A stretch of DNA of 64,000 nt from the NCBI RefSeq assembly GCF_008039565.1, contig NZ_VDUX01000001.1:620001-684000 (forward strand), given 5' to 3'. The DNA is from Aeromicrobium terrae (GTDB lineage Bacteria > Actinomycetota > Actinomycetes > Propionibacteriales > Nocardioidaceae). Each line of letters starts with the position of its first letter. Positions within the stretch are counted from its first letter, which is position 1. Shown piece after piece: positions 56,716 through 64,000 of this stretch. Position numbers and translations under genes: made by a program. The notes below the pieces were generated by a model that did no database searches, was not told the origin of the DNA, and saw only the letters and a program-made list of their open reading frames with translations.

Positions 56716-57174
56716 TCAGCGCTTCGGCGTCACCCAGAGGTGGATGGTGCCCTGGACGACCACCGTGCCGTCCTTGCGGGTCGCCTTGACCGTGACGGGC
56801 ACGTCGGGCGCGCCGGCCCAGTCGGCCTCGGTGGTCTCGGCCGTGCAGACGAGGTCTGTGGTCGACTTCGCGAGGTACTCGACCTCCATGCCCTTGGGCA
56901 GCCACCGGTGGTCCTTCGGGGTCGTCGCCTCGGCGAGCAGGCCCATGGCCGCCTCCAGCCCGTTGCAGACCGCGATCGCGTGCACGGTGCCGATGTGGTT
57001 CTGCACGCTGCGGCGCTTCGGGATGGCGATCTCCGCGTAGTGCGGACGCATCTCGCGCACGCGCAGGTGTATCGAGCCGAAGTACGGCGCCTTCTGACTG
57101 AACAAGATCGAGAAGAGGCGCTTGCCCTGCGGCAGCGCGGTCGTCTTCTGGTAGAGGTCGAGGGTCGACGGCAT
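56716..57174 (-). CDS. Hotdog-fold thioesterase-like protein (DUF4442)
   Basis: The 152-residue cytosolic protein has the hotdog pattern KAPYFGSIHLRVREMRPHY, the central NHIGTVHAIAVCNGLEAAMG helix and YLAKSTTDLVCTAE. It matches DUF4442, related to PaaI acyl-CoA thioesterases; no catalytic proof. TAGGCT lies 6 nt before the ATG (57181-57186). It converges on gluD, three bases away. Confidence 0.85.
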   Translation of the reverse strand: MPSTLDLYQKTTALPQGKRLFSILFSQKAPYFGSIHLRVREMRPHYAEIAIPKRRSVQNHIGTVHAIAVCNGLEAAMGLLAEATTPKDHRWLPKGMEVEYLAKSTTDLVCTAETTEADWAGAPDVPVTVKATRKDGTVVVQGTIHLWVTPKR

Positions 57175-57219
57175 GGCCTCAGCCTACGACCGTGACACCA
57201 TCGCTGTCAGCGTCCTGCG

Positions 57220-58305
57220 TCACACCTGAGCGGCGCGGATGCACAGCACGTCGGGCAGGTTCGTGCGGACCTCGGCCCACGTGCCGCCCTCGTCGTTGCT
57301 GACCCAGACGGCGCCGTGCCGCGTGCCGATGTAGAGGCCGACCGGGTCAGCGGTGTCGGAGCTGAAGCCGTCGCGCAGGACCGCGGTGTGCGCCTCGGCC
57401 GGGAGGCCCGGCCCGGTCTCCCGCCAGGTCTCCCCCGCGTCGTCGGACCGCCACACGGCCGGCTTGCCGGAAGGCGGGAACCGCTCGATGTCGGCGACGA
57501 GCGGGAAGACGTAGACGGTGCCCGGACGGTGCGGGTGGGCGACGATCGGGAACCCGAAGTCCGCCGGCAGGCCGTCGGCGATCGAGTGCCACGACCGGCC
57601 GGCGTCGTCGCTGCGGAACACGCCGCCGTGGTTCTGGGCGTACAGCCGGTCCGGGTCACCGGCGTCGACGGCGACCTTGTGCACGCACTGGCCGTACTCC
57701 GGCGTCTCGCCGGGGATGAACTCCGCGCCGATGCCTCGGTTGTACGGCGTCCAGGACGCGCCGCCGTCCTCGGTGCGGTAGACGCCGCCGGTGGACATCG
57801 CGACCGTCACCACGTCCGCGTCGGTGGGGTGCGGCACGATCGTGTGGATGGCCTGGCCACCGCCGCCCGGCTGCCAGTGCGGGCGGTGCGGGTGGTCCCA
57901 GAGGCTGCGGATGATCTCGAACGTCTCACCGCCGTCGGTGGAGCGGAAGATCGCCGACGGCTCGGTGCCCGCGTAGACGACGCCGGGCTGGTCGGCGGGC
58001 GCCGGCCGCAGCTGCCACACGCGCTCGAGCGCGGCACCGGTGTCCTCCGGGAAGCGGATGGCGCCGCCCTTGGTCTCCTCCCACGTCCGGCCGAGGTCGT
58101 CGGAGCGGAACACCTGCGGACCCCAGTGCGGGCTGGTGGCCCCCGCGAGCAGCCGCGCGGTTCCGGGCCGGGTGTCGAGCGCGACGGAGTAGATCTCCTG
58201 CATCGGGAACTGGGGCGCGTCCCAGGTCCAGCTGCCTCGGTCCTCGTCGGACCGACCGATGAACAGACCCTTGCGGGTGCCGACCAGCAGGACTGTCTCG
58301 CTCAT
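57220..58305 (-). CDS. BNR/Asp-box repeat beta-propeller protein
   Basis: The 361-residue protein has six Asp boxes (SDDLGRTW, STDGGETF, TEDGGASW, SDDAGRSW, SDDAGETW, SNDEGGTW), marking the blades of a propeller like that of exo-alpha-sialidases. The sialidase Arg triad and FRIP motif are not apparent, so a sialidase label would be misleading. There is no signal peptide, so it is cytosolic. It is divergent from the PadR gene with 45 bases between them and may be under that regulator. Confidence 0.85.
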   Translation of the reverse strand: MSETVLLVGTRKGLFIGRSDEDRGSWTWDAPQFPMQEIYSVALDTRPGTARLLAGATSPHWGPQVFRSDDLGRTWEETKGGAIRFPEDTGAALERVWQLRPAPADQPGVVYAGTEPSAIFRSTDGGETFEIIRSLWDHPHRPHWQPGGGGQAIHTIVPHPTDADVVTVAMSTGGVYRTEDGGASWTPYNRGIGAEFIPGETPEYGQCVHKVAVDAGDPDRLYAQNHGGVFRSDDAGRSWHSIADGLPADFGFPIVAHPHRPGTVYVFPLVADIERFPPSGKPAVWRSDDAGETWRETGPGLPAEAHTAVLRDGFSSDTADPVGLYIGTRHGAVWVSNDEGGTWAEVRTNLPDVLCIRAAQV

Positions 58306-58322
58306 GACGCCTCCGGTGCATA

Positions 58323-58335
58323 TTCCTAGTTGGAA
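58323..58335. promoter_or_regulatory. Inverted repeat before the PadR gene
   Basis: TTCC-N5-GGAA (58323-58335) lies between the divergent BNR and PadR genes and just upstream of the TACGCT -10 (58339-58344) of the PadR gene, so it would sit between -35 and -10. It is shorter than typical PadR operators (ATGT/ACAT type). Confidence 0.35.
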
Positions 58336-58350
58336 CAGTACGCTAGGAGC

Positions 58351-58941
58351 GTGCCCCCCACGGTGTCAACGACGGCGTACGCGCTCCTCGGGCTCCTCAT
58401 GCTGGACCCGGAGAGCTCCACCGTCGGGATGACCGGCTACGAGCTCAAGCAGCGCGCCGACCGCACGCTCCGGTTCTACTGGACGTCGCCGGCGATGAGC
58501 CAGATCTACACCGAGCTGGACCGCCTCGACGAACACGGCCACGTCTCCTCCACCGAGGCGCAGGAGGGCAAGCGCACCACGCGTCGGTTCACGATCACGG
58601 CCACGGGACGCGCGGCGCTGAACGACTGGCTGCTGGAGTCCACCGACGAGCTCCCGGTGCTCAAGCACCCGATCGCCATGCGCCTGATGCTCGGCAGCCT
58701 GATGGGGCCGGAGGCGGTCGAGGCGATGCTGACGACGTACGTCGACCGGCTCGCCGAGCGCCGCGCGGAGCTCCAGGAGGTGCGAGACCGGCTCGGCGAC
58801 ATCGAGCAGTTCCGCTTCCCCGCACGCGTGGCCGAGTGGGGCCTGTCGTTCTACGACAACGAGGCCGACATCGTGGCCCGCTTGCGCAAAGACATCAGCG
58901 GATCGCCGGACGCGGGACCCCCGCGAACACGGAGAGCGTGA
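58351..58941 (+). CDS. PadR family transcriptional regulator
   Basis: The 196-residue regulator has the PadR winged helix (TTAYALLGLLML, GYELKQRADRTLRFYW, SQIYTELDRLDEHGHV) and a helical dimerisation tail (RAELQEVRDRLGDIEQF). The start GTG 58351 has TACGCT 6 nt upstream, the leaderless layout, and the next upstream codon reading would begin within the operator. It usually controls a divergent or adjacent gene, here probably the BNR-repeat protein. Its 3' end overlaps the convergent HxlR gene by 47 bases. Confidence 0.88.
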   Translation: MPPTVSTTAYALLGLLMLDPESSTVGMTGYELKQRADRTLRFYWTSPAMSQIYTELDRLDEHGHVSSTEAQEGKRTTRRFTITATGRAALNDWLLESTDELPVLKHPIAMRLMLGSLMGPEAVEAMLTTYVDRLAERRAELQEVRDRLGDIEQFRFPARVAEWGLSFYDNEADIVARLRKDISGSPDAGPPRTRRA

Positions 58942-59578
58942 ACCACTCCGGCACCGCGCGACGCAGCGGCGCCGGACCGTCGACCTGGAGCGAGCCGGAC
59001 TTCACCGCCGCTCCCCACTCCAGGTCTCCTCGCCAGACCGACGTCAGGGTGTGCAGTGAGGAGGAGATGCTGACGTTGACGTCGAACCCGGGGTCGACGT
59101 CGCACACGTCGGTCTCGTCCGCCGTGATCACCAGCCACCAGTCGCGCTGACCGCGCGGCGCGTCCGGGAACTGGAGCTGGACGACCGTGCGGCCCTCCGG
59201 GATCGCGGCCACGTCGACGCTGCGGTGCATGTCCCACACCAGCAGCTTGGGATCGAGGTCGACGTCCCCGAGCTCGCCGATCCATCGCGTGCCCCACGCA
59301 CCGACGGCCTCGACCACGGGTCGCAGCTCCTCGCCGGCCTCGGTCAGGCGGTAGCGGACGTCGCCGCCGTCGGCGGTGCGCTCGACGATGCCCGCCCGCT
59401 CCAGCTGCTGCAGACGCCGTGACAGCAGCGTCGGTGACATGCGCGGCAGCCCGCGGCGCAGGTCGTTGAAGCGCTCGGAACCCATGACCAGCTCGCGGAC
59501 CACGAGCATGGTCCACCGCTCGTCGAGCAGCTCCATGGCCTTCGAGACCGGGCAGAACTGGTGATACGGGGCACCCAT
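58895..59578 (-). CDS. HxlR family regulator with extra C-terminal domain
   Basis: The 227-residue protein has the HxlR winged helix (residues 1-105: CPVSKAMELLDERWTMLVVREL, GLPRMSPTLLSRRLQQLE) and a C-terminal 110-residue domain with LLVWDMHRSVD and VDPGFDVNVSISSSLHTL resembling an SCP-2 sterol-binding fold. The Cys in FCPVSK is in the position used for redox or electrophile sensing. TACGCT lies 7 nt before ATG 59578. It is divergent from a methyltransferase gene across a perfect inverted repeat. Confidence 0.85.
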   Translation of the reverse strand: MGAPYHQFCPVSKAMELLDERWTMLVVRELVMGSERFNDLRRGLPRMSPTLLSRRLQQLERAGIVERTADGGDVRYRLTEAGEELRPVVEAVGAWGTRWIGELGDVDLDPKLLVWDMHRSVDVAAIPEGRTVVQLQFPDAPRGQRDWWLVITADETDVCDVDPGFDVNVSISSSLHTLTSVWRGDLEWGAAVKSGSLQVDGPAPLRRAVPEWFTLSVFAGVPRPAIR

Positions 59579-59597
59579 GCTCGGGAGCGTACGCCGC

Positions 59598-59614
59598 AGT
59601 ACAGATCGTGTACT
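59598..59614. promoter_or_regulatory. Inverted repeat AGTACA-N5-TGTACT
   Basis: AGTACA (59598-59603) and TGTACT (59609-59614) form a perfect 6-bp inverted repeat in the 93-base region between the HxlR gene and the methyltransferase gene. It spans the -10 to -35 spacer of the leaderless HxlR promoter and lies near the -35 of a TACGGT promoter (59637) for the methyltransferase, so one regulator could control both. Confidence 0.65.
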
Positions 59615-59671
59615 AGGAACGCGATTCCAGGCTTCGTACGGTCGAGTCCTCACCCCCAAGGAGGACATCCC

Positions 59672-60502
59672 ATGACTGATCAAGCCACCCTCACCGACGA
59701 GGACAGGGCGCTGAAGGCCAAGCACAAGACCATGTGGGCTCTCGGCGACTACCCCGCGGTGGCTGCCGAGATCATCCCGGATCTCGGACCCGTGCTGGTG
59801 GAGGCCTGCGGCATCACCGCGGGCGACACCGTGATCGACGTCGCCGCCGGATCCGGCAACGCCGCGATCCCCGCAGCACTGGCCGGTGCCGACGTCATCG
59901 CGAGCGATCTCGTGCCCGACCTGCTCGACGCCGGTCGCGCCGTGGCCGCCCAGCGAGGCGCGACCCTGCGCTGGGAGGAGGCCGACGCCGAGGCCCTGCC
60001 GTTCGGCGACGGCCAGGCCGACCACGTGATCTCCTGCGTCGGCGTGATGTTCGCGCCGCACCACCAGCCGGCCGCCGACGAGCTCGTGCGGATCTGTCGC
60101 CCCGGCGGCACCATCGGGCTCATCGCCTGGACGCCGGACGGCTTCATCGGCGAGCTGTTCGCGACCATGAAGCCGTTCGCGCCGCCGCCGCCTGCCGGCG
60201 TCCAGCCGCCCCCGCTGTGGGGCAGCGAGGACCACGTGCGGGAGCTGCTCGGCGACCGGGTCACGAACGTCCGCGCCGAGCGACGCACCGTCGCCGTGCC
60301 CGGCTTCACCGAGCGGGGCGACTTCCGTCGCTACTTCTCGGCGCGCTACGGCCCGACGATCGCGGTGTACAGCTCGCTGGCGGACGACCCGGAACGCACA
60401 GCGGCGCTCGACGAGGCGCTCGACGACCTGGCCGCGCGCCACGGCGAAGGCAGCCGCACGATGCAGTGGGAGTACCTACTGCTGACCGCCACGCGGGTCT
60501 GA
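59672..60502 (+). CDS. Class I SAM-dependent methyltransferase
   Basis: The 276-residue enzyme has motif I VIDVAAGSGNAAIPAAL, acidic motif II near SDLVPDLLDAGR, EEADAEALPFGDGQADHVIS and the UbiE/Coq5-like LVRICRPGGTIGLIAWTPDGF. Substrate unknown. ATG 59672 follows AAGGAGGACATCC, the strong ribosome-binding site that fixes the start. The divergent HxlR regulator, sharing the intergenic repeat, probably controls it. Confidence 0.9.
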   Translation: MTDQATLTDEDRALKAKHKTMWALGDYPAVAAEIIPDLGPVLVEACGITAGDTVIDVAAGSGNAAIPAALAGADVIASDLVPDLLDAGRAVAAQRGATLRWEEADAEALPFGDGQADHVISCVGVMFAPHHQPAADELVRICRPGGTIGLIAWTPDGFIGELFATMKPFAPPPPAGVQPPPLWGSEDHVRELLGDRVTNVRAERRTVAVPGFTERGDFRRYFSARYGPTIAVYSSLADDPERTAALDEALDDLAARHGEGSRTMQWEYLLLTATRV

Positions 60503-60522
60503 CGACGAACGTCCGGGTCGGG

Positions 60523-61026
60523 CTAGGCAGAATCGAGCGGGGGTGCCTCGAACGCCTCCAGCTCGACCCGGACCACGTCGAACGCGACCTGCGGGGCATA
60601 GCCCTTGCGCGCGAGCATGGCCGTCAGTCGGCGGATCTGCGTGGAGGAGTCCAGCCCCTGCATGGAGCGCAGCTTCTTCTGCACCAGCCGGTGGGCGTTC
60701 TGCCGCTCGACCTCGGGGTCGAGCTCGGACAGCACTTCGCGCGACGTCTCGTCGTCGACGCCCTTGCGCCGCAGCTCCATGGCCAGGACCTTCGAGGCGA
60801 CGCCACGGCTGCGCTGACGGGACTGCACCCATGAGCGGGCGAAGTCCTCGTCGTCGATGAGGCCGACCTCCTCGAAGCGGTCGAGCACCTCACCGGCGAC
60901 GTCGTCGGGGACGTTCTTCTTGGCCAGCGACTCCGCCAGCTCGGCCCTGCTGCGGGGCTGATCGGTCAGCCGCCGCAGCAGGATCGTGCGGGCGAACGAG
61001 GCCGGGTCGGACTCGGCGTCGCTCAT
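60523..61026 (-). CDS. recX: Recombination regulator RecX
   Basis: The 167-residue all-helical protein has RLTDQPRSRAELAESLAKKNVP, DRFEEVGLIDDEDFARSWV and ARKGYAPQVAFDVV, three RecX repeats. It caps RecA filaments and limits recombination. It begins two bases after the recA stop on the same strand, so the two are co-translated under the SOS box of recA. Confidence 0.95.
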   Translation of the reverse strand: MSDAESDPASFARTILLRRLTDQPRSRAELAESLAKKNVPDDVAGEVLDRFEEVGLIDDEDFARSWVQSRQRSRGVASKVLAMELRRKGVDDETSREVLSELDPEVERQNAHRLVQKKLRSMQGLDSSTQIRRLTAMLARKGYAPQVAFDVVRVELEAFEAPPLDSA

Positions 61027-61028
61027 GC

Positions 61029-62180
61029 TCAGAACTCGATGTCGCCCGGAGCGGCCATCGCGGGCTCGGCGTCGGCCGACGCGGCCTCGATGACGTCGAT
61101 GACGTCGGAGTCGGCCGGCTCGTCGACCCGCGCCCCGACCCCCAGGTGCTCCTTGATGCGCTTCTCGAGCTCGTCGGCGAGGTCCGGGTTGTCCTTGAGG
61201 AACTGGCGGGCGTTCTCCTTGCCCTGCCCGAGCTGGTCGCCCTCGTACGTGTACCAGGCGCCGGCCTTGCGGACCATGCCCGCCTCGACGCCGACGTCGA
61301 TGAGACTGCCCTCGCGGCTGATGCCTTGGCCGTACATGATGTCGAACTCGGCCTGCTTGAACGGCGGGGCCAGCTTGTTCTTGACCACCTTGATGCGCGT
61401 GCGGTTGCCGACCATGTCGGTGCCGTCCTTGAGCGTCTCGATGCGGCGGACGTCGAGCCGGACCGAGGCGTAGAACTTCAGCGCCTTGCCGCCCGTGGTG
61501 GTCTCCGGCGACCCGAACATCACGCCGATCTTCTCGCGCAGCTGGTTGATGAAGATGGCCGTGGTGCCGGAGCCGTTGATGGCGCCGGTCATCTTGCGCA
61601 GCGCCTGGCTCATGAGCCGGGCCTGGAGGCCGACGTGGCTGTCGCCCATCTCGCCGTCGATCTCGGCGCGGGGCACGAGAGCGGCCACGGAGTCGATGAC
61701 GATGATGTCGAGCGCGCCGGAGCGGATGAGCATGTCGGCGATCTCGAGCGCCTGCTCACCGCTGTCGGGCTGGGAGATCAGCAGGGCGTCGGTGTCGACG
61801 CCGAGCTTGCGGGCGTACTCCGGGTCGAGCGCGTGCTCGGCGTCGATGAACGCCGCCACTCCCCCGGCCTTCTGCGCGTTGGCGACCGCGTGCAGGGCCA
61901 CCGTGGTCTTGCCCGAGGACTCCGGGCCGTAGATCTCGACGACGCGGCCACGGGGCAGGCCCCCGATGCCGAGCGCGACGTCGAGCGCGGTGGCGCCGGT
62001 GGGGATGACGTCGATGGGCGCACGGCTGCGCTCACCGAGGCGCATGACGGCACCCTTGCCGTGGGCGCGGTGGACCTGGGCGATCGCGTTGTCGAGCGCC
62101 TTGGCCTTGTCGCTGTCGTTGGTCTCGCGACCGTTGCTGTCGCGGGTGGGGACCTCGCGCTGAGGACTCTTGGGAGGCAT
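61029..62180 (-). CDS. recA: Recombinase RecA
   Basis: The 383-residue ATPase has Walker A GPESSGKT (85-92), the catalytic Glu in DAEHALD, Walker [13 protein letters not shown] and the L2 loop with [15 protein letters not shown] 25-residue Ser/Arg/Asp N-extension precedes the usual start of RecA homology. No intein is present, unlike in M. tuberculosis. It drives strand exchange and LexA cleavage. A LexA box lies 131 bases before the ATG, giving a long leader; recX follows. Confidence 0.97.
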   Translation of the reverse strand: MPPKSPQREVPTRDSNGRETNDSDKAKALDNAIAQVHRAHGKGAVMRLGERSRAPIDVIPTGATALDVALGIGGLPRGRVVEIYGPESSGKTTVALHAVANAQKAGGVAAFIDAEHALDPEYARKLGVDTDALLISQPDSGEQALEIADMLIRSGALDIIVIDSVAALVPRAEIDGEMGDSHVGLQARLMSQALRKMTGAINGSGTTAIFINQLREKIGVMFGSPETTTGGKALKFYASVRLDVRRIETLKDGTDMVGNRTRIKVVKNKLAPPFKQAEFDIMYGQGISREGSLIDVGVEAGMVRKAGAWYTYEGDQLGQGKENARQFLKDNPDLADELEKRIKEHLGVGARVDEPADSDVIDVIEAASADAEPAMAAPGDIEF

Positions 62181-62310
62181 CTGAGGGATCCGTTCTCTCG
62201 GTGGGCGGCCGGTTGTCTTCGACGCTACGAGGACCCTCAGACATTCATGGACCTCTTCGATCCGCCTGTGGACGACGTCCTCGCACCGTCAACCTGTGAA
62301 CGAACCTAGT

Positions 62311-62326
62311 ACGAACATCTGTTCGA
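62311..62326 (-). promoter_or_regulatory. SOS (LexA) box of recA
   Basis: ACGAACATCTGTTCGA differs from TCGAAC-N4-GTTCGA at one base. On the minus strand the box is followed by TACTAG, a -10-like hexamer overlapping its end, so bound LexA would block RNA polymerase. Confidence 0.88.
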
Positions 62327-62350
62327 TCAGGTGCGACACGCCGAGGTGGA

Positions 62351-62871
62351 TCAGCCCAGTTCGACGAGCGCTGCGAGCACGTCCGGATCGAGGTCGCGGT
62401 CGGCATGGACCAGCCGTTCCGGACCGTCGGTGGACGGTCCGCGCCAGGCCAGCCGCAGCCCCGCGCGCTCGGCGACGCGTCCCGACGCCGGATTGTTGGC
62501 CAGGGACCGGGTGATGACGGGCAGGTCGGGCCGCAGCTCACGCGCCAGGGTGATGGCCTCCAGCGACACGTCGGTGGCCAATCCTCTCCCCCACGCCGAC
62601 GGGGTGAACCGGTACCCGAGGTTCCACCAACGCTCGCGGGGGACCACGCCGGCGAGGCCCAGCAGCGCACCCGACGCGTCGCGCACCACCCACTGGCTGA
62701 GGCCGACCTCCTGCCACTCGCGGACGAACCGGTCGATCAGCGCGACCGTCTGCGCCACCTCGGTGAACCGGCCCGACGGAAAGTGGCGCCAGGTGCGGGA
62801 TCGGAGAACAGTGCGTGGACGTCGTCGACGTCGGCCGACGTGACCGGGAGGAGGTCGACGCCGGGGATCAA
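62351..62871 (-). pseudogene. GNAT acetyltransferase gene with a frameshift
   Basis: The intact downstream part (62351-62758 frame) reads as the GNAT C-terminal two-thirds: LSQWVVRDASGALLGLAGVV, GYRFTPSAWGRGLATDV and SGRVAERAGL. The N-terminal part lies in another frame: TTG at 62871 (overlapping the DUF3046 stop, TTGA) gives IPGVDLLPVTSADVDDVHALFSDP, then the frame changes near 62797, where GATCCCGCACC would read DPRTW if one more C were present. Either a one-base deletion inactivates the gene or the base is a sequencing error in a C run. Acceptor unknown. Confidence 0.75.
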
Positions 62872-63062
62872 CGCTCGGTGGCCGGCAGCTCGAGCGTGGC
62901 GTGCACGGCCCGCCACACCGTCTTGGGCGTCTCGCCCGCGTCGAGCGCCTCGCGAGCGGTGCGGCCGCCGAGAAGCCGCATGACGTGCGTGTCGGCCCAG
63001 ACGGCCGCGTACCCCGGACCGAGGTGGCGCTCCATGCGCTCCCAGAGCTCGCTGTGCCGCAT
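62868..63062 (-). CDS. DUF3046 protein
   Basis: The 64-residue protein is a member of the actinobacterial DUF3046 family: [37 protein letters not shown] and KTVWRAVHATLELP are the conserved lines (compare Rv2738c, also next to recA). Helical, no known function. Its ATG overlaps the regulator's stop by one base (TGATG) and its stop overlaps a TTG start, so the whole row is translationally coupled. Confidence 0.9.
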   Translation of the reverse strand: MRHSELWERMERHLGPGYAAVWADTHVMRLLGGRTAREALDAGETPKTVWRAVHATLELPATER

Positions 63063-63355
63063 CAGGCGGCGCTGGCGGACACGTCCGGGGTGATGGACGA
63101 GACGCTGGCCAGGTCCGTGGCCTCCTCGATGGCCAGCAGGGCGCTGACGTCGAGCAGGAGCTTCGAGAGCGGGACGTCCAGGGCGGCGGCGAGGGCCGCG
63201 AGCAGCTCGGAGCTGGGCTCCTTCTGGCCGCGCTCGACCTCGGAGATGTAGCCGAGGCTGACGCGGGCCCGGGCGGAGACGTCGCGCAGGGTCAGGCCCT
63301 GGGCGATCCGGCGGGCGCGGAGCACCTCACCGACCAGCTGTCGCATCGCGGTCAT
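63062..63355 (-). CDS. clgR: ClgR-like HTH regulator
   Basis: The 97-residue protein has an XRE-type helix-turn-helix ([27 protein letters not shown], spread over about 22-48). Position between cinA and DUF3046 corresponds to clgR (Rv2745c) of Mycobacterium, which activates Clp protease and envelope-stress genes and is itself degraded through its C-terminal AA. The C-terminus here, SASAA, is consistent with that. GACGGAGGTGCTCG fixes ATG 63355. Confidence 0.88.
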   Translation of the reverse strand: MTAMRQLVGEVLRARRIAQGLTLRDVSARARVSLGYISEVERGQKEPSSELLAALAAALDVPLSKLLLDVSALLAIEEATDLASVSSITPDVSASAA

Positions 63356-63379
63356 CGAGCACCTCCGTCCATGCCAGTC

Positions 63380-63874
63380 TCAACGACGGTCGTCCGTGGA
63401 TTCTTCCCCCAGCCTAGCGACCAGGAGGGACAGCACGGCGTCGACGGTCTGCTCGCGGATCTCCAGGCGGCCTCCGGGCAGGTTCAGCTCCTCGGTGACG
63501 ACGCCGCTGGGACCGGCCACGCCGATGTGGACACGGCCCACCGGCTTCCCCTCGCTCGGCTCGGGTCCGGCGTTGCCGGTGGTGGCGATGCCCCAGTCGG
63601 CACCCATCAGCTCGGCCACCCCGGTGGCCATCGCCGCGGCGACGTCGGCATGGACGGTGCCGACCCGCTCGATGAGGCCCTGGTCCACCCCCAGGACGTT
63701 CGACTTGGCGTCCGGCGCGTAGGCGACGACGCCGCCCATCAGCACCTCGGAGGCGCCGGGCACGTCGACGATCCGCGCGGTGACCAGGCCGCCGGTGAGC
63801 GACTCGGCGACCGCCACCGTGCCGTCGATCGCCCGGAGCACCTCGACGACGTCGATGACGACGCCGGTGCTCAC
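63380..63874 (-). CDS. cinA: CinA C-terminal domain nicotinamide-nucleotide amidase
   Basis: The 164-residue protein is the stand-alone CinA C-terminal domain (PncC): VAVAESLTGGLVTARIVDVPGASEV, GGVVAYAPDAKSNVLGV and TGNAGPEPSEGKPVGRVHIGV. It deamidates nicotinamide mononucleotide in NAD recycling; the N-terminal ADP-ribose pyrophosphatase domain is absent. Start GTG 63874 overlaps the pgsA stop (GTGA). Part of the pgsA-cinA-clgR operon. Confidence 0.93.
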   Translation of the reverse strand: MSTGVVIDVVEVLRAIDGTVAVAESLTGGLVTARIVDVPGASEVLMGGVVAYAPDAKSNVLGVDQGLIERVGTVHADVAAAMATGVAELMGADWGIATTGNAGPEPSEGKPVGRVHIGVAGPSGVVTEELNLPGGRLEIREQTVDAVLSLLVARLGEESTDDRR

Positions 63875-64000
63875 GCGGCCTTCTGCTCGGATCGGAGGCG
63901 TCGGGCGTCCTGCACGTACTGGACGGCGGTGACGAGCGTGACGGCGACCGCGGCGGCCATCGTGACGTGCGTGGCCCAGCGCAGGACGTCGCTGATCGTG
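63871..64000 (-). CDS. pgsA: Phosphatidylglycerophosphate synthase, C-terminal fragment
   Basis: Only the last 42 residues are in the window; the rest lies beyond position 64000. They contain a hydrophobic helix (VTMAAAVAVTLVTAVQYV) followed by a basic tail, the ending of PgsA-type CDP-alcohol phosphatidyltransferases. The call relies mainly on the position before cinA-clgR, as in Mycobacterium (pgsA3). The catalytic CDP-alcohol motif is outside the window. Confidence 0.7.
   Translation of the reverse strand, partial: TISDVLRWATHVTMAAAVAVTLVTAVQYVQDARRLRSEQKAA

Noticed and set aside
57220-58305. True sialidase
   Set aside because: Six Asp boxes are present but the catalytic arginine triad, FRIP motif and signal peptide are missing.

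Overview
The window is a high-GC actinobacterial chromosome segment with almost no non-coding DNA. The best fit is the family Nocardioidaceae (Propionibacteriales), with Aeromicrobium or Nocardioides the most likely genera. This placement is an inference from protein style and gene order, not from a marker gene. The grounds are the LexA with a basic [10 protein letters not shown] tail, the Actinobacteria-type SOS boxes, the adenosylcobalamin-dependent ribonucleotide reductase, the DUF3046 and DUF6318 families, and a run of genes in nearly the order known from Mycobacterium tuberculosis: pgsA, cinA, clgR, DUF3046, recA, recX, miaB, an extradiol-dioxygenase-like gene, miaA, dapF, hflX, lexA, a LysM gene and nrdR.

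Layout. 1-8.9 kb holds two exported proteins, the transsulfuration pair cbs-metB, rmuC, a TPR gene followed in frame by an M50-like membrane peptidase gene, and the queuosine pair tgt plus a queuosine-precursor transporter, whose 3' ends overlap. 9-14.7 kb holds a geranylgeranyl-reductase-family gene, small membrane proteins, an aldo/keto reductase, exonuclease III and a MarR-MFS pair. 14.9-18.9 kb holds a secreted M6 metalloprotease and a CAP protein divergent across a perfect palindrome, then cspA, a CsbD gene and an unnoticed 58-residue ORF. 19-31.2 kb holds a PASTA kinase, a sugar-dehydrogenase-like lipoprotein, thioredoxin, a SNF2 helicase, a beta-lactamase-fold lipoprotein, a lipase, an MFS exporter and a solitary HNH gene of unusual composition.

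31.2-46.6 kb holds nrdR-nrdJ behind paired NrdR boxes, a duplicated-module secreted protein, the lexA region with its SOS-controlled neighbours, a DinG-like helicase, and miaA-dapF-hflX. 47.6-53.4 kb continues the tRNA-modification and repair block. 53.5-56.7 kb is a gluABCD-type amino-acid ABC transporter. 57-60.5 kb holds a BNR-repeat protein, PadR and HxlR regulators and a methyltransferase. 60.5-64 kb is the recA-recX and cinA-clgR group, ending inside pgsA.

How it works together. The clearest regulatory circuit is SOS: LexA-type boxes lie before lexA (shared with a divergent SDR gene), before recA, and as two abutting boxes before a LysM membrane protein that resembles actinobacterial SOS division inhibitors. 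A second circuit is NrdR acting on nrdR-nrdJ. Sixteen genes carry a TAnnnT hexamer exactly 6 or 7 nt before the start codon, the signature of leaderless transcription. I saw no rRNA, tRNA, CRISPR array, insertion sequence or prophage. I found no convincing wholly new multi-gene system; the most unusual items are the tandem SOS boxes, the frameshifted acetyltransferase gene beside recA, the small ORF behind a palindromic operator, and the two gene pairs with odd junctions.
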